Source: Pseudomonas sp. PIC25 (GTDB taxonomy: Bacteria; Pseudomonadota; Gammaproteobacteria; Pseudomonadales; Pseudomonadaceae). From it: DNA of 64,000 bases. Under the pieces are notes generated by a model. The model searched no databases and was not told where the DNA came from. It saw only the letters and a list, made by a program, of their open reading frames with translations. Below, piece after piece: positions 10,588-20,275 of the stretch. The translations under genes and the position numbers were made by a program. The stretch lies in NCBI RefSeq assembly GCF_002286785.1, contig NZ_MUJY01000182.1, forward strand, positions 62,001-126,000, read 5' to 3'. How positions within the stretch are numbered: the stretch's first letter is position 1; every line of letters begins with the position of its first letter.

Positions 10588-11327
10588 TCGTTCGACTCCT
10601 CGATCAGGGTTCCTTCGGCGCCGCCGACGACGATGTTCAGCAGGGCACCTGGCTTATTCATATTGAAGACCCGCAGCGGCATCTTGTGATCGCGACACAG
10701 ACAGATGGCGGTCAGGTCCATCACACCCAGCTTGCGGTCCAGCACGCCATCATAGGTCAGACGGTCGAACTTCTCCGCATTGGGGTCCTTGAACGGATCG
10801 GCAGTGTACACGCCATCCACCTTGGTGGCTTTCAGTACGACATCCGCATCGATCTCGATGGCGCGCAGGCAAGCTGCCGAATCGGTGGTGAAGAACGGGT
10901 TGCCGGTACCTGCGGAGAAGATCACCACGTCGCCGCCATTCAGGTGGCGGATGGCCTTGCGGCGATCATAGTGGTCGGTGACGCCGACCATGGAGATCGC
11001 CGACATGACGATCGCCGGAATATTCGAGCGCTCCAGTGCATCGCGCATGGCCAGGGCGTTCATGACGGTGGCGAGCATGCCCATGTGATCGCCGGTGACC
11101 CGATCCATGCCGGCCGCCGACAGGGCCGCGCCGCGGAACAGGTTGCCGCCGCCGATGACCAGGCCGACCTGAACGCCGATGCCTACCAGTTGGCCGACTT
11201 CAAGCGCCATGCGGTCGAGCACCTTGGGATCGATCCCGAACTCCTCCGACCCCATCAAGGCTTCGCCGCTTAGTTTGAGCAGAATGCGTTTATAGCGAGG
11301 TTGGCGACCACTCACCTGCTGAGCCAT
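10584..11327 (-). CDS. pyrH: UMP kinase
   Basis: 247 residues of the amino acid kinase fold, with [12 protein letters not shown] at the N-terminus and [15 protein letters not shown]-like residues ([18 protein letters not shown]) in the nucleotide site. It phosphorylates UMP to UDP. The ATG at 11327 is preceded by AGGAGA at good spacing, and the next residues match the family N-terminus; the frame extends upstream without family similarity, so the longer form was rejected. A 213-base gap with a hairpin separates it from tsf. Confidence 0.96.
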   Translation of the reverse strand: MAQQVSGRQPRYKRILLKLSGEALMGSEEFGIDPKVLDRMALEVGQLVGIGVQVGLVIGGGNLFRGAALSAAGMDRVTGDHMGMLATVMNALAMRDALERSNIPAIVMSAISMVGVTDHYDRRKAIRHLNGGDVVIFSAGTGNPFFTTDSAACLRAIEIDADVVLKATKVDGVYTADPFKDPNAEKFDRLTYDGVLDRKLGVMDLTAICLCRDHKMPLRVFNMNKPGALLNIVVGGAEGTLIEESNE

Positions 11328-11484
11328 TGCGTATCTCTCCTGCGGCGTTTGAATGCTGACGGGCGCTGAGCCCGTGTTTGTAGCGCTTTGACAGCGCCAA
11401 TGGCGCCCAAGTGCATGTACCCGGGTACCAGAATTCGTACCGCCCCTCGCTCCAGCACCGACACGGGAGATGGAGCCCATTTGA

Positions 11485-11520
11485 CGAAGAGGCCGCGCGC
11501 GTGAGCGGGCAGCCTCTTCG
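11485..11520 (-). terminator. Hairpin downstream of tsf (weak terminator or processing site)
   Basis: A 9-base perfect inverted repeat (CGAAGAGGC at 11485-11493, GCCTCTTCG at 11512-11520) lies 21 bases past the tsf stop codon. On the minus strand it is followed by TCAAATGG rather than a T run, so it may attenuate or protect the 3' end of the rpsB-tsf message rather than stop transcription fully. Confidence 0.45.
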
Positions 11521-11540
11521 GGGGCGACAGCGGAACTGTC

Positions 11541-12410
11541 TTACTGCTTGGTCGCGGCGACCTGGGCAGCGACTTCGGCGGCGAAATCGACTTCCGCCTT
11601 CTCGATGCCTTCACCCACTTCGTAACGAACGAAGGAAACCACTTCGGCACCGGCCTTCTTCGCCAGCTCGCCAACCTTGATTTCCGGGTCCTTCACGAAC
11701 GGCTGCTCGACCAGGCTGGCCTCCGCCAGGAACTTCTGGATGCGGCCCGCCACCATCTTCTCGACGATGTCGGCCGGCTTGCCCTTGATCTTGTCCTCGT
11801 TCAGGGCGAGGAAGACGCCCTTCTCGCGCTCGATGGCTTCCGCGGAAACCTCGGACGGATTGAGGAACTGCGGGTTGCTGGCCGCGACGTGCATGGCGAT
11901 TTCCTTGGCCAGCTCGGCGTTACCGCCCTTCAGGACGACCAGAACACCGATGCGGTGGCCGTGCAGGTAAGCACCCACGACATCGCCCTCGACGCGGGTC
12001 AGGCGACGGATGTTGACGTTCTCGCCGCACTTGGCGACCAGGGCTTCGCGAGCGGACTCCTGGGAGGCGATCAGCGGAGCGGCATCGGTCAGCTTCTCGG
12101 CGAAGGCCTTTTCCAGGCTGTCGGCGACGAACGCCTTGAAGTCATCCTGCAGGGCCAGGAAGTCGGTCTGGGAGTTGACTTCGATGATCACGGCGGACTT
12201 GCTGTCGGCAGCCACTTTGACGGCGATGGAGCCTTCGGCGGCGATGTTGCCGGCCTTCTTGGCAGCCTTGATGGCGCCGGAAGCGCGCATATCGTCGATG
12301 GCCTTCTCGATATCGCCATCAGCGGCGACCAGGGCCTTCTTGCATTCCATCATGCCTTGGCCAGTGCGCTCGCGCAGTTCTTTAACCAGGGCCGCAGTAA
12401 TCTCTGCCAT
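11541..12410 (-). CDS. tsf: Elongation factor Ts
   Basis: 289 residues. The N-terminal UBA-like domain ([20 protein letters not shown]) is followed by the core with the NSQTDFLA motif, which disrupts the Mg site of EF-Tu, and a coiled-coil region. EF-Ts exchanges GDP for GTP on EF-Tu. It follows rpsB with a 123-base gap that contains a terminator-like hairpin, as in many bacteria. Confidence 0.98.
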   Translation of the reverse strand: MAEITAALVKELRERTGQGMMECKKALVAADGDIEKAIDDMRASGAIKAAKKAGNIAAEGSIAVKVAADSKSAVIIEVNSQTDFLALQDDFKAFVADSLEKAFAEKLTDAAPLIASQESAREALVAKCGENVNIRRLTRVEGDVVGAYLHGHRIGVLVVLKGGNAELAKEIAMHVAASNPQFLNPSEVSAEAIEREKGVFLALNEDKIKGKPADIVEKMVAGRIQKFLAEASLVEQPFVKDPEIKVGELAKKAGAEVVSFVRYEVGEGIEKAEVDFAAEVAAQVAATKQ

Positions 12411-12481
12411 GTTCGCAATCCTCTTGAATGGTTAACCACCCACCCGGGCACAGGCCGGGCGTTCGATTCGAAGGTGGCAAA

Positions 12482-12500
12482 AAGGGGGCCTAGCCCCCTT
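12482..12500 (-). terminator. Intrinsic terminator/attenuator between rpsB and tsf
   Basis: A perfect 8-bp stem (AAGGGGGC at 12482-12489 and GCCCCCTT at 12493-12500) with a 3-base loop is followed on the minus strand by TTTTTG. It sits between rpsB and tsf, which are read in the same direction. A partial terminator here would set the S2 to EF-Ts ratio, as known in E. coli. Confidence 0.75.
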
Positions 12501-12533
12501 CTTGCGCACCGGGTAACGCTATGCGTTCCTGAC

Positions 12534-13274
12534 TCAGCCTTCGGCGGCCTCGCTCGGGGCTTCCTCGACGAACTCGTCAGCACCGCCGACAGCGTTCTGG
12601 CGACCACGCAGCACGGCATCGGCCACGGCACTCAGGTACAGCTGAACGGCGCGGATGGCGTCGTCGTTACCGGGGATGATGTAATCAACGCCTTCCGGGC
12701 TGCTGTTGGTATCGACAACGCCGATGACCGGAATGCCCAGCTTGTTGGCTTCGCTGATGGCGATGCGCTCATGGTCGACATCGATCACGAACAGAGCGTC
12801 CGGCAGGCCACCCATATCCTTGATACCACCCAGGCTGCGCTCCAGCTTCTCCAGATCGCGGGTGCGCATCAGGGCTTCTTTCTTGGTCAGCTTGGCGAAG
12901 GTGCCGTCCTGGGACTGGGTTTCCAGCTCGCGCAGGCGCTTGATGGAAGCACGGATGGTCTTGTAGTTGGTCAGCATGCCGCCGAGCCAGCGATGATCGA
13001 CGTACGGCGAACCGCAACGAGCGGCTTCTTCGCGGACGATCTTGCCAGCGGAACGCTTGGTGCCGACGAACAGGATCTTGTTCTTGCCGGAAGCCAGCTT
13101 CTCAACGAAGCTCAGGGCCTCGTTGAACATCGGCAGGGTCTTTTCCAGGTTGATGATGTGAATCTTGTTGCGCGCGCCGAAAATGTACTTGCCCATTTTC
13201 GGGTTCCAGTAACGGGTCTGGTGGCCGAAGTGCACACCGGCCTTCAGCATATCGCGCATATTGACTTGGGACAT
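12534..13274 (-). CDS. rpsB: 30S ribosomal protein S2
   Basis: 246 residues. The conserved N-terminus [19 protein letters not shown] and the central FVGTKRSA and [14 protein letters not shown] segments identify S2. It is the first gene of the minus-strand superoperon, with a 261-base divergent region separating it from map. In E. coli, S2 represses its own message through the leader; the long leader here would allow the same, which is an inference. Confidence 0.98.
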   Translation of the reverse strand: MSQVNMRDMLKAGVHFGHQTRYWNPKMGKYIFGARNKIHIINLEKTLPMFNEALSFVEKLASGKNKILFVGTKRSAGKIVREEAARCGSPYVDHRWLGGMLTNYKTIRASIKRLRELETQSQDGTFAKLTKKEALMRTRDLEKLERSLGGIKDMGGLPDALFVIDVDHERIAISEANKLGIPVIGVVDTNSSPEGVDYIIPGNDDAIRAVQLYLSAVADAVLRGRQNAVGGADEFVEEAPSEAAEG

Positions 13275-13404
13275 GATCGTTCCTTAGTAAGTCGGGTTAG
13301 GCCTCCACGCATCCCAATATCCAACCCCTGCGGGCACCCAGGATACCGTGTCGATACGTGTGTGGGTTAAGGCTTCAGGGTCTGCTGCCCATAAAGCGGC
13401 GCGT

Positions 13405-13433
13405 TTTATACCACAGAAGACCGCCCGGCGAAA
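13405..13433 (-). promoter_or_regulatory. Candidate rpsB promoter
   Basis: On the minus strand a TATAAA (-10, 13405-13410) lies 17 bases from a weak TTTCGC (-35, 13428-13433), and the base run after the -10 is GC-rich (ACGCGCCGC), as in stringently controlled ribosomal promoters. It would give a leader of about 125 bases before the rpsB ATG. Confidence 0.45.
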
Positions 13434-13535
13434 CCCGCAGCGATGGCCGGCAGGCAGGGTGGCCGGCAGGGCACGGTCTGCTAGAATCGCGTTTTCTCCG
13501 TTTTTGCCTTGCGCCCGAGCGCCCAGAGAGTCCGA

Positions 13536-14318
13536 ATGACCGTCACTATCAAGACGCCCGAAGAAATCGAAAAAATGCGCGTAGCCGGCCGGCTGGCCGC
13601 CGACGTGCTGGAGATGATCGGCGAGTACGTGAAGCCCGGCGTCACCACCGAGGAACTGGACCGCATCTGCCACGACTACATCGTCAACGTACAGAAAGCC
13701 ATTCCCGCCCCGCTCAACTACAAGGGTTTCCCCAAGTCCATCTGCACCTCCGTCAACCATGTGGTCTGCCATGGCATTCCCAACGAGAAGGCCTTGAAGG
13801 AAGGCGACGTGCTGAACATCGACGTGACCGTGATCAAGGACGGCTATCACGGCGACACCAGCAAGATGTTCATGGTCGGCAAGGTGCCGGAGTGGGCCGA
13901 GCGCCTGAGCCGCATAACCCAGGAGTGCATGTATAAAGGCATCGAACTGGTCCGTCCGGGCACCCGCCTCGGCGACATCGGCGAAGTGATCCAGAAGCAC
14001 GCCGAGAAGAACGGTTTCTCCGTGGTCCGCGAATACTGCGGGCACGGCATCGGCAAGGTCTTCCATGAAGAGCCGCAAGTTCTGCACTACGGCCGTGCCG
14101 GCACCGGCATGGAGCTGAAGGAAGGCATGACCTTCACCATCGAGCCGATGATCAACCAGGGCCGCCCGGAAACCCGCCTGCTGGGTGACGGATGGACGGC
14201 AATCACCAAGGACCGCAAGTTGTCCGCACAGTGGGAGCACACCATTCTGGTGACCGCCGACGGCTACGAGATCTTCACTCTGCGCAGCGACGACACCATT
14301 CCGCGCACCTCGGCCTGA
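13536..14318 (+). CDS. map: Type I methionine aminopeptidase
   Basis: 260 residues. The pita-bread fold metal ligands are in the NIDVTVIKDGYHGDTSKMF segment (two Asp), CGHGIGKVFHEEP (His) and TFTIEPM (Glu), plus a final Glu near WEHTILVT. It removes the initiator methionine from nascent proteins and is essential. The start at 13536 (MTVTIKTPEEIEKM) matches the family; an in-frame upstream start would add nine unrelated residues. It is divergent from rpsB, as in many bacteria. Confidence 0.97.
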   Translation: MTVTIKTPEEIEKMRVAGRLAADVLEMIGEYVKPGVTTEELDRICHDYIVNVQKAIPAPLNYKGFPKSICTSVNHVVCHGIPNEKALKEGDVLNIDVTVIKDGYHGDTSKMFMVGKVPEWAERLSRITQECMYKGIELVRPGTRLGDIGEVIQKHAEKNGFSVVREYCGHGIGKVFHEEPQVLHYGRAGTGMELKEGMTFTIEPMINQGRPETRLLGDGWTAITKDRKLSAQWEHTILVTADGYEIFTLRSDDTIPRTSA

Positions 14319-14360
14319 TCGCCACTCCGTCATCGCGTGATATTAAGAGGAAGGCCCGCC

Positions 14361-17060
14361 ATGCCGCAGGTGGATCCCGAGTTGTTCGACCGCGGGCAGT
14401 TCCAGGCGGAACTGGCCTTGAAATCCAGCCCCATCGCCGCGTTCAAGAAGGCGATCCGCCAAGCCCGCGAAGTGCTGGATGCGCGTTTCCAGGCCGGACG
14501 CGATATCCGCCGCCTGGTGGAAGATCGCGCCTGGTTCGTCGACCAGATTCTTAGTGCCGCCTGGGATCGCTTCGACTGGAGCGAAGACGCCGATATCTCG
14601 CTGGTCGCGGTCGGCGGCTATGGACGTGGCGAGCTGCATCCTTTCTCCGATATCGACCTGCTGATCCTGCTGGAAAGCGACGATCACGAAATCTTCCGCG
14701 AGCCGATCGAGGGCTTCCTCACCCTGCTCTGGGACATCGGCCTGGAAGTCGGCCAGAGCGTACGCTCGGTGGCGGAGTGCGCCGAAGAGGCCCGCGCCGA
14801 CCTGACGGTGATCACCAACCTGATGGAAAGTCGCACCATCGCTGGTCCCGAACGCCTGCGCCAGTCGATGCTGGCGACAACCGACAGTGCGCACATGTGG
14901 CCGAGCAAGCATTTCTTCCTGGCCAAACGCGAAGAACAGCGGGCCCGACACGCCAAGTACAACGATACCGAATACAACCTCGAACCGAACGTGAAAGGCT
15001 CGCCGGGCGGGCTGCGCGATATCCAGACCATCCTCTGGGTGGCGCGCCGGCAGTACGGCACGCTCAACCTGCACGCCATGGTCGGCCAGGGCTTCCTCAC
15101 CGAAGGCGAGTACGCCCTGCTCTCCAGCTCCCAGGAATTCCTCTGGAAAGTGCGCTACGCCCTGCACATGCTCGCCGGACGCGCCGAAGACCGCCTGCTG
15201 TTCGACCATCAACGCAAGGTGGCCGGCCTGCTCGGTTTCGACGATAGCGACCCCAAACGCGCCATCGAGCGCTTCATGCAGAAGTACTACCGCGTGGTGA
15301 TGGGCATCGCCGAGCTGAGCGAGCTGATCAACCAGCACTTCGAGGAAGTCATCCTGCGCGCCGGCGAAAGCGGGCCGGCCCAGCCGCTGAACAGCCGCTT
15401 CCAGTTGCGCGACGGCTACATCGAAGTGACCCACGAAAAGGTCTTCAAACGAACTCCCTTCGCCATCCTGGAAGTTTTCGTGCTGATGGCCCAGCACCCG
15501 GAAATCAAGGGAGTGCGCGCCGACACCATCCGCCTGCTGCGCGACCATCGCCACCTGATCGACGACGATTTCCGCAGCGACATCCGCAACACCAGCCTGT
15601 TCATCGAGCTGTTCAAGTCATCCCAGGGCATCCACCGCAACCTGCGACGGATGAACCGCTACGGCATTCTCGGCCGCTACCTGCCGGAGTTCGGCCATAT
15701 CGTCGGCCAGATGCAGCACGACCTGTTCCACATCTATACAGTCGATGCGCACACCCTCAACCTGATCAAGCACCTGCGCAAGCTGAAATGGCCGGAGCTG
15801 GCGGAGAAATTCCCCCTGGCCAGCAAGTTGATCGACAAACTGCCCAAGCCCGAGCTGATCTACCTCGCCGGCCTTTACCACGACATCGGCAAGGGCCGCG
15901 GCGGCGACCACTCCGAGCTGGGCGCCCAGGACGCCGAGGCCTTCTGCGTCCGCCACCAGTTGCCGACCTGGGACACCCGCCTGGTCACCTGGCTGGTGCA
16001 GAACCATCTGGTGATGTCCACCACCGCGCAGCGCAAGGACCTCTCCGACCCGCAGGTGATCTTCGACTTCGCCCAACTGGTCGGCGACCAGACCCGTCTG
16101 GACTATCTCTACGTGCTTACCGTGGCCGACATCAACGCCACCAACCCGAGCCTGTGGAACTCTTGGCGCGCCAGCCTGCTGCGCCAGCTCTACACCGAGA
16201 CCAAGCGTGCCCTGCGCCGCGGCCTGGAAAACCCGCTGGACCGCGAAGAGCAGATTCGCCAGACGCAGAGTGCCGCCCTGGACATCCTGGTGCGCAGCGG
16301 TATCGACCCGGACGACGCCGAGCAGCTCTGGTCGCAACTCGGCGACGACTATTTCCTCCGCCATACCGCCGGCGATGTGGCCTGGCACACCGAGGCGATC
16401 ATCCAGCACCCGGCCACTGACGGCCCGCTGGTGCTGATCAAGGAGACCGCTCAGCGTGAGTTCGAAGGCGCTACCCAGATCTTCATCTACGCCCCGGACC
16501 AGCACGATTTCTTCGCCGTGACCGTAGCGGCCATGGACCAGCTCAACCTGAACATCCATGACGCCCGGATCATCACCTCGACCAGCCAGTTCACGCTGGA
16601 CACCTACATCGTGCTGGACACCGAGGGCGGGCGGATCGGCGACAATCCTGCGCGGATCAAGCAGATTCGCGAGGGCCTGATCGACGCGCTGAAGAACCCC
16701 GATGACTACCCGGCGATCATCCAGCGCCGGGTGCCGCGCCAGCTCAAGCACTTCGCCTTCGCCCCGCAGGTTACTATCCACAACGACGCCCAGCGTCCGG
16801 TGACCGTACTGGAAATTACCGCGCCGGACCGCCCTGGCCTGCTGGCGCGGATAGGTAAGATATTCCTCGATTTCGACCTGTCGTTGCAGAACGCGAAGAT
16901 TGCCACGCTCGGCGAGCGGGTCGAGGACGTATTCTTCGTCACCGACGCGAACAACCAGCCGCTGTCCGACCCAGACCTGTGCATACGCCTGCAGGAAGCC
17001 ATCGTGGCCCAGTTATCCGAGGCCAACGGCCAGTCGGCACCTACCCGGATCCATTTTTGA
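14361..17060 (+). CDS. glnD: Bifunctional PII uridylyltransferase/uridylyl-removing enzyme
   Basis: 899 residues. The nucleotidyltransferase domain carries [19 protein letters not shown], the HD hydrolase domain carries [17 protein letters not shown], and two ACT domains fill the C-terminus (about 705-895). GlnD senses glutamine and adds or removes UMP on PII, so controlling nitrogen metabolism through GlnE and NtrBC. The ATG at 14361 is preceded by AGAGGAAG; eight additional upstream in-frame residues do not belong to the family. It follows map by 42 bases. Confidence 0.97.
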   Translation: MPQVDPELFDRGQFQAELALKSSPIAAFKKAIRQAREVLDARFQAGRDIRRLVEDRAWFVDQILSAAWDRFDWSEDADISLVAVGGYGRGELHPFSDIDLLILLESDDHEIFREPIEGFLTLLWDIGLEVGQSVRSVAECAEEARADLTVITNLMESRTIAGPERLRQSMLATTDSAHMWPSKHFFLAKREEQRARHAKYNDTEYNLEPNVKGSPGGLRDIQTILWVARRQYGTLNLHAMVGQGFLTEGEYALLSSSQEFLWKVRYALHMLAGRAEDRLLFDHQRKVAGLLGFDDSDPKRAIERFMQKYYRVVMGIAELSELINQHFEEVILRAGESGPAQPLNSRFQLRDGYIEVTHEKVFKRTPFAILEVFVLMAQHPEIKGVRADTIRLLRDHRHLIDDDFRSDIRNTSLFIELFKSSQGIHRNLRRMNRYGILGRYLPEFGHIVGQMQHDLFHIYTVDAHTLNLIKHLRKLKWPELAEKFPLASKLIDKLPKPELIYLAGLYHDIGKGRGGDHSELGAQDAEAFCVRHQLPTWDTRLVTWLVQNHLVMSTTAQRKDLSDPQVIFDFAQLVGDQTRLDYLYVLTVADINATNPSLWNSWRASLLRQLYTETKRALRRGLENPLDREEQIRQTQSAALDILVRSGIDPDDAEQLWSQLGDDYFLRHTAGDVAWHTEAIIQHPATDGPLVLIKETAQREFEGATQIFIYAPDQHDFFAVTVAAMDQLNLNIHDARIITSTSQFTLDTYIVLDTEGGRIGDNPARIKQIREGLIDALKNPDDYPAIIQRRVPRQLKHFAFAPQVTIHNDAQRPVTVLEITAPDRPGLLARIGKIFLDFDLSLQNAKIATLGERVEDVFFVTDANNQPLSDPDLCIRLQEAIVAQLSEANGQSAPTRIHF

Positions 17061-17115
17061 ACAGCCAGAAACCTACGGCGGCAGTCCGCTGCCGCCCGCG
17101 GTCAGGAAAACAACG

Positions 17116-18312
17116 ATGAACCCCGCACTCGACGCCTTGCAGCCCTACCCCTTCGAAAAGCTCCGCGCCCTGCTCGCCGGCGCCCAGCCGCCGGCAGAGA
17201 AGAAGCCGATCGCCCTATCCATCGGCGAACCCAAGCACCGTTCGCCGAGCTTCGTCGCCGAGGCCCTGGCCGCCAATCTGGAAATGCTTTCGGTCTACCC
17301 GACCACGCTGGGTCTGCCGGCACTGCGCGAAGCCATCGCCGCCTGGTGCGAGCGGCGTTTCGGCGTACCCACCGGCTGGCTGGATGCGGCGCGCCACGTG
17401 CTGCCGGTGAACGGCACCCGTGAGGCCCTGTTCGCCTTCACCCAGGCGGTGGTCGACCGCAGCCGCGACGGCTTGGTCGTCAGCCCCAATCCCTTCTATC
17501 AGATCTACGAAGGTGCGGCGCTGCTCGCCGGCGCCCAGCCTCACTACCTGCCCTGCCTGGCGGAAAATGGCTTCAACCCGGACTTCGACGCGGTTTCCGC
17601 CGAGGTCTGGCAGCGCTGCCAGATTCTCTTCCTCTGCTCACCGGGCAATCCCACCGGGGCGCTGGTCCCGCTGAACACCTTGAAGAAGCTGATCGCCCTG
17701 GCCGATGAATACGACTTCGTGATCGCCGCCGACGAGTGCTACAGCGAACTCTACTTCGACGAACAGAACCCGCCGCCCGGCCTGCTTAGTGCCTGTACCG
17801 CCCTGGGTCGCCAGGACTTCAAGCGCTGCGTGGTCTTCCACAGCCTGTCCAAGCGCTCCAACCTGCCGGGGCTGCGCTCGGGTTTCGTCGCCGGCGATGC
17901 CGACATTCTCAAAGCCTTCCTGCTCTACCGCACCTACCACGGCTGCGCGATGCCGGTGCAGACCCAACTGGCCAGCATCGCCGCCTGGAACGATGAGGTG
18001 CATGTGCGCGCCAACCGTGCGCTGTATCGCGAGAAGTTCGATGCCGTGCTGGAAATCCTTGGGCCGGTACTGGATGTGCAGCGGCCGGACGGCGGCTTCT
18101 ACCTGTGGCCGAAAACGCCCATGGATGACACCACCTTCACCCGCGAGCTGTTCGCCCGCGAGCATGTCACCGTAGTTCCCGGCTCCTACCTGTCGCGCGA
18201 AGTGGATGGGACCAACCCCGGTGCCGGCCGGGTACGCATGGCCCTGGTCGCCCCGCTGGCCGAATGCGTCGAGGCGGCGGAGCGTATCCGCGACTTCCTG
18301 CGCCACGCCTGA
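17116..18312 (+). CDS. dapC: Succinyldiaminopimelate transaminase DapC
   Basis: 398 residues, fold type I PLP aminotransferase. The PLP lysine lies in SLSKRSNLPGLRSGF; other family motifs are GNPTGALVP and a C-terminal GRVRMALVAPL. It converts N-succinyl-2-amino-6-ketopimelate to succinyl-diaminopimelate, between the steps of DapD and DapE, both encoded in this window. The assignment rests on its length and the glnD-dapC-(...)-dapD gene order known in Pseudomonas. The start is preceded by AGGAAA. A strong hairpin follows the stop. Confidence 0.9.
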   Translation: MNPALDALQPYPFEKLRALLAGAQPPAEKKPIALSIGEPKHRSPSFVAEALAANLEMLSVYPTTLGLPALREAIAAWCERRFGVPTGWLDAARHVLPVNGTREALFAFTQAVVDRSRDGLVVSPNPFYQIYEGAALLAGAQPHYLPCLAENGFNPDFDAVSAEVWQRCQILFLCSPGNPTGALVPLNTLKKLIALADEYDFVIAADECYSELYFDEQNPPPGLLSACTALGRQDFKRCVVFHSLSKRSNLPGLRSGFVAGDADILKAFLLYRTYHGCAMPVQTQLASIAAWNDEVHVRANRALYREKFDAVLEILGPVLDVQRPDGGFYLWPKTPMDDTTFTRELFAREHVTVVPGSYLSREVDGTNPGAGRVRMALVAPLAECVEAAERIRDFLRHA

Positions 18313-18316
18313 TGCT

Positions 18317-18346
18317 CGGGCGCGGCCGATCAAGCGGCCGCGCCCG
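18317..18346. terminator. Bidirectional terminator between dapC and the alginate lyase gene
   Basis: A perfect 12-bp stem (18317-18328 with 18335-18346) and a 6-base loop lies in the 42-base gap between two convergent genes. On the plus strand it is followed by the pyrimidine-rich GTTCTTCCTC. Confidence 0.75.
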
Positions 18347-18354
18347 GTTCTTCC

Positions 18355-19017
18355 TCACTTCGTGTGGGTTGCGCTGAGCTGGTGAAAGACCGTGCGGCCG
18401 CCTTCGGTCGCCGGTCCGACGTTATCCAGCGTGTAGACGCCCGCCTTGAAATAGAAGCGCTTGCCGGCCCAGGCTGGATCGACCTTGCCGGTGTAGGTCA
18501 GACCGTTGATCGCCACCTTGAGATCGCCCTTGCGAGAGATGTCGATCGAATAGTTGAAGCGGGTATTCAGCGGCATGCTCTTGTAGGTCATCACCACCGG
18601 GCTCTTGGCATCCGCCGGCTTCTTCCGCAGCTCCACGTTCACATAGCCGACGCCGCGCTCGACGCGGTACTGCAGCTTGATATACGGCGTCGGGTTGTCC
18701 TTGGAATGCACCTGGCCGATCACCACCTTGCCGCTGGACGGCACCTGGGTCACCGCCAGCGACGCCCTCAGGCTGTGGTTGCCTTCGCTATACAGCCAGT
18801 TGCGCAGCTTGCCGTCGGGAAAGGTCTCGCGCAGCTCGCTACGCGGATAGACACTGTTCTTCGTCGTGCTGCCGGTGACCGGCGCCCAGAAGAACAGGCT
18901 GTTGCCGGAACGGTAGAAATACGGGCTGCGGTAGCCGGCTTTCATCAGACGGGTTTCGATGGTTTTGGCAGGGACTTGCTCGGGAATGGTCAGATTCCAA
19001 GTATTCAGATCGATCAT
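18355..19017 (-). CDS. Polysaccharide lyase family 7 (alginate lyase), no signal peptide
   Basis: 220 residues from the ATG at 19017 (MIDLNTWNLTIPEQ). The three PL7 signatures are all present: YPRSELRE, IGQVHSKD (the Q-hydrophobic-H catalytic motif) and FYFKAGVYTLD near the C-terminus. PL7 enzymes cleave alginate by beta-elimination. No signal peptide is visible from this start. A TTG 18 codons upstream would add residues that also lack a good signal sequence. P. aeruginosa PA1167, a characterised PL7 lyase, has a similar length and form. Substrate preference cannot be read from the sequence. Confidence 0.88.
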   Translation of the reverse strand: MIDLNTWNLTIPEQVPAKTIETRLMKAGYRSPYFYRSGNSLFFWAPVTGSTTKNSVYPRSELRETFPDGKLRNWLYSEGNHSLRASLAVTQVPSSGKVVIGQVHSKDNPTPYIKLQYRVERGVGYVNVELRKKPADAKSPVVMTYKSMPLNTRFNYSIDISRKGDLKVAINGLTYTGKVDPAWAGKRFYFKAGVYTLDNVGPATEGGRTVFHQLSATHTK

Positions 19018-19269
19018 TTTGGCGATTACGGGACACAGCTTGCGCACCTTGCATCCAGGTAAAACGTGCAAGCCAATGAAGAACGCCCGGCCACGACCCC
19101 GGCGAGGCGAATACGACTATCAGACGTAGCGGCAACGCCGCGGGTTTCTTGATCGCCCGCCGACAGGCGGCGGCGCAGGCGCCTCGCGGACGGGAATCCA
19201 TCGCATGCCACAATGTCATGGCATAATCGCCGGTCTGTCCGACAACCAACCGATGAACCGGAGCATCAC

Positions 19270-19620
19270 GTGAGCGCGATCCGCCTCTACGGCATCAAGG
19301 CCTGCGACACCATGAAGAAAGCCCGCAGCTGGCTGGACGAGAAAGGCGTCGCCTACGACTTCCACGACTACAAGACTGCCGGCATCGACCGCGCCAGCCT
19401 GGAGAAATGGTGTGCCGAGCACGGCTGGGAAGTGGTCCTGAACCGTGCCGGAACCACCTTCCGCAAGCTGGACGACATGCAGAAGGCCAATCTCGACCAG
19501 ACCAAGGCCATCGAACTGATGCTGGCCCAACCCTCGATGATCAAGCGACCGGTCCTGGACCTGGGTGAGCGTACCCTGGTTGGCTTCAAACCGGACGCCT
19601 ACGCCGCCGCATTGGAGTGA
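19270..19620 (+). CDS. ArsC/Spx-family reductase-like protein
   Basis: 116 residues of the thioredoxin-like ArsC/Spx/YffB family. The N-terminus carries LYGIKACDTMKKARSWL with a single active-site-like cysteine (GIKACDT), then the DYK segment, and a C-terminal SMIKRPVLDLG stretch where the cis-proline/arginine lie. YffB-type members bind glutathione; no substrate is established. The start is taken as GTG at 19270, preceded by GGAG, because residues before it do not fit the family. It is 2 bases from the LysE-type gene, so the two are co-transcribed with dapD. Confidence 0.85.
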   Translation: MSAIRLYGIKACDTMKKARSWLDEKGVAYDFHDYKTAGIDRASLEKWCAEHGWEVVLNRAGTTFRKLDDMQKANLDQTKAIELMLAQPSMIKRPVLDLGERTLVGFKPDAYAAALE

Positions 19621-19622
19621 TC

Positions 19623-20249
19623 ATGGGATTCGGCACCTGGCTGCTGTTCATCCCGGCCTGTTTCGCCCTCAACATGGCGCCGGGCCCGAACAACCTGCTG
19701 TCGATGCACAACGCCGCCCGCCAGGGCCTGCGTATCGCCTGCCTGGCCGCAGCCGGCCGCCTGCTGGCGTTCGCCGGCATGATTGCCCTCGCCGCCTCCG
19801 GGCTGGCCCTGGTCCTGCAGGCCTCGGCCACGCTGTTCCTGCTCATCAAGCTGGCCGGTGCCGCCTACCTGTTCTGGCTGGCCTTCCAACTCTGGCGCGC
19901 TCCTGTAGGAGAGACGGATGCCGCTGGCAGCGAACCGCGCCTGTCGCTATGGCGATTGGCACGCCAGGAGTTCTGGGTCGCTGCGGGCAATCCCAAAGCC
20001 ATCCTGATCTTCACCGCTTTCCTGCCGCAGTTCGTCGATCCGCGGCAGCCGCTGGGTGCCCAATTCGCCCAGTTGGGCGCAGCCTTCCTGGTTCTGGAAT
20101 GGCTGGCCATCGCCCTCTATGCCCTGGCGGGCATGCATCTCGGCCGGCTCCTTGCCGGCACGCGCGCCCGCCGCCTGTTCAACCGTGGTTGCGCCGCCCT
20201 ATTGGGCAGCGCTGGTCTGGGCCTGCTGCTCAGCCGGCGTCCGGCCTGA
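19623..20249 (+). CDS. LysE-family amino acid exporter
   Basis: 208 residues, about six membrane segments, with the LysE/RhtB N-terminal motif (NMAPGPNNLLSMHNAARQG) and the central EFWVAAGNPKAILIFTAFLPQF motif. Members export lysine, threonine, homoserine or related amino acids. It lies between dapC and dapD, the genes of lysine synthesis, which hints at a role as a lysine safety valve, but the family is large and its substrate cannot be told. It ends 26 bases before dapD. Confidence 0.87.
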   Translation: MGFGTWLLFIPACFALNMAPGPNNLLSMHNAARQGLRIACLAAAGRLLAFAGMIALAASGLALVLQASATLFLLIKLAGAAYLFWLAFQLWRAPVGETDAAGSEPRLSLWRLARQEFWVAAGNPKAILIFTAFLPQFVDPRQPLGAQFAQLGAAFLVLEWLAIALYALAGMHLGRLLAGTRARRLFNRGCAALLGSAGLGLLLSRRPA

Positions 20250-20275
20250 CCTTCGCCATCGTCATAGGAATCGAT

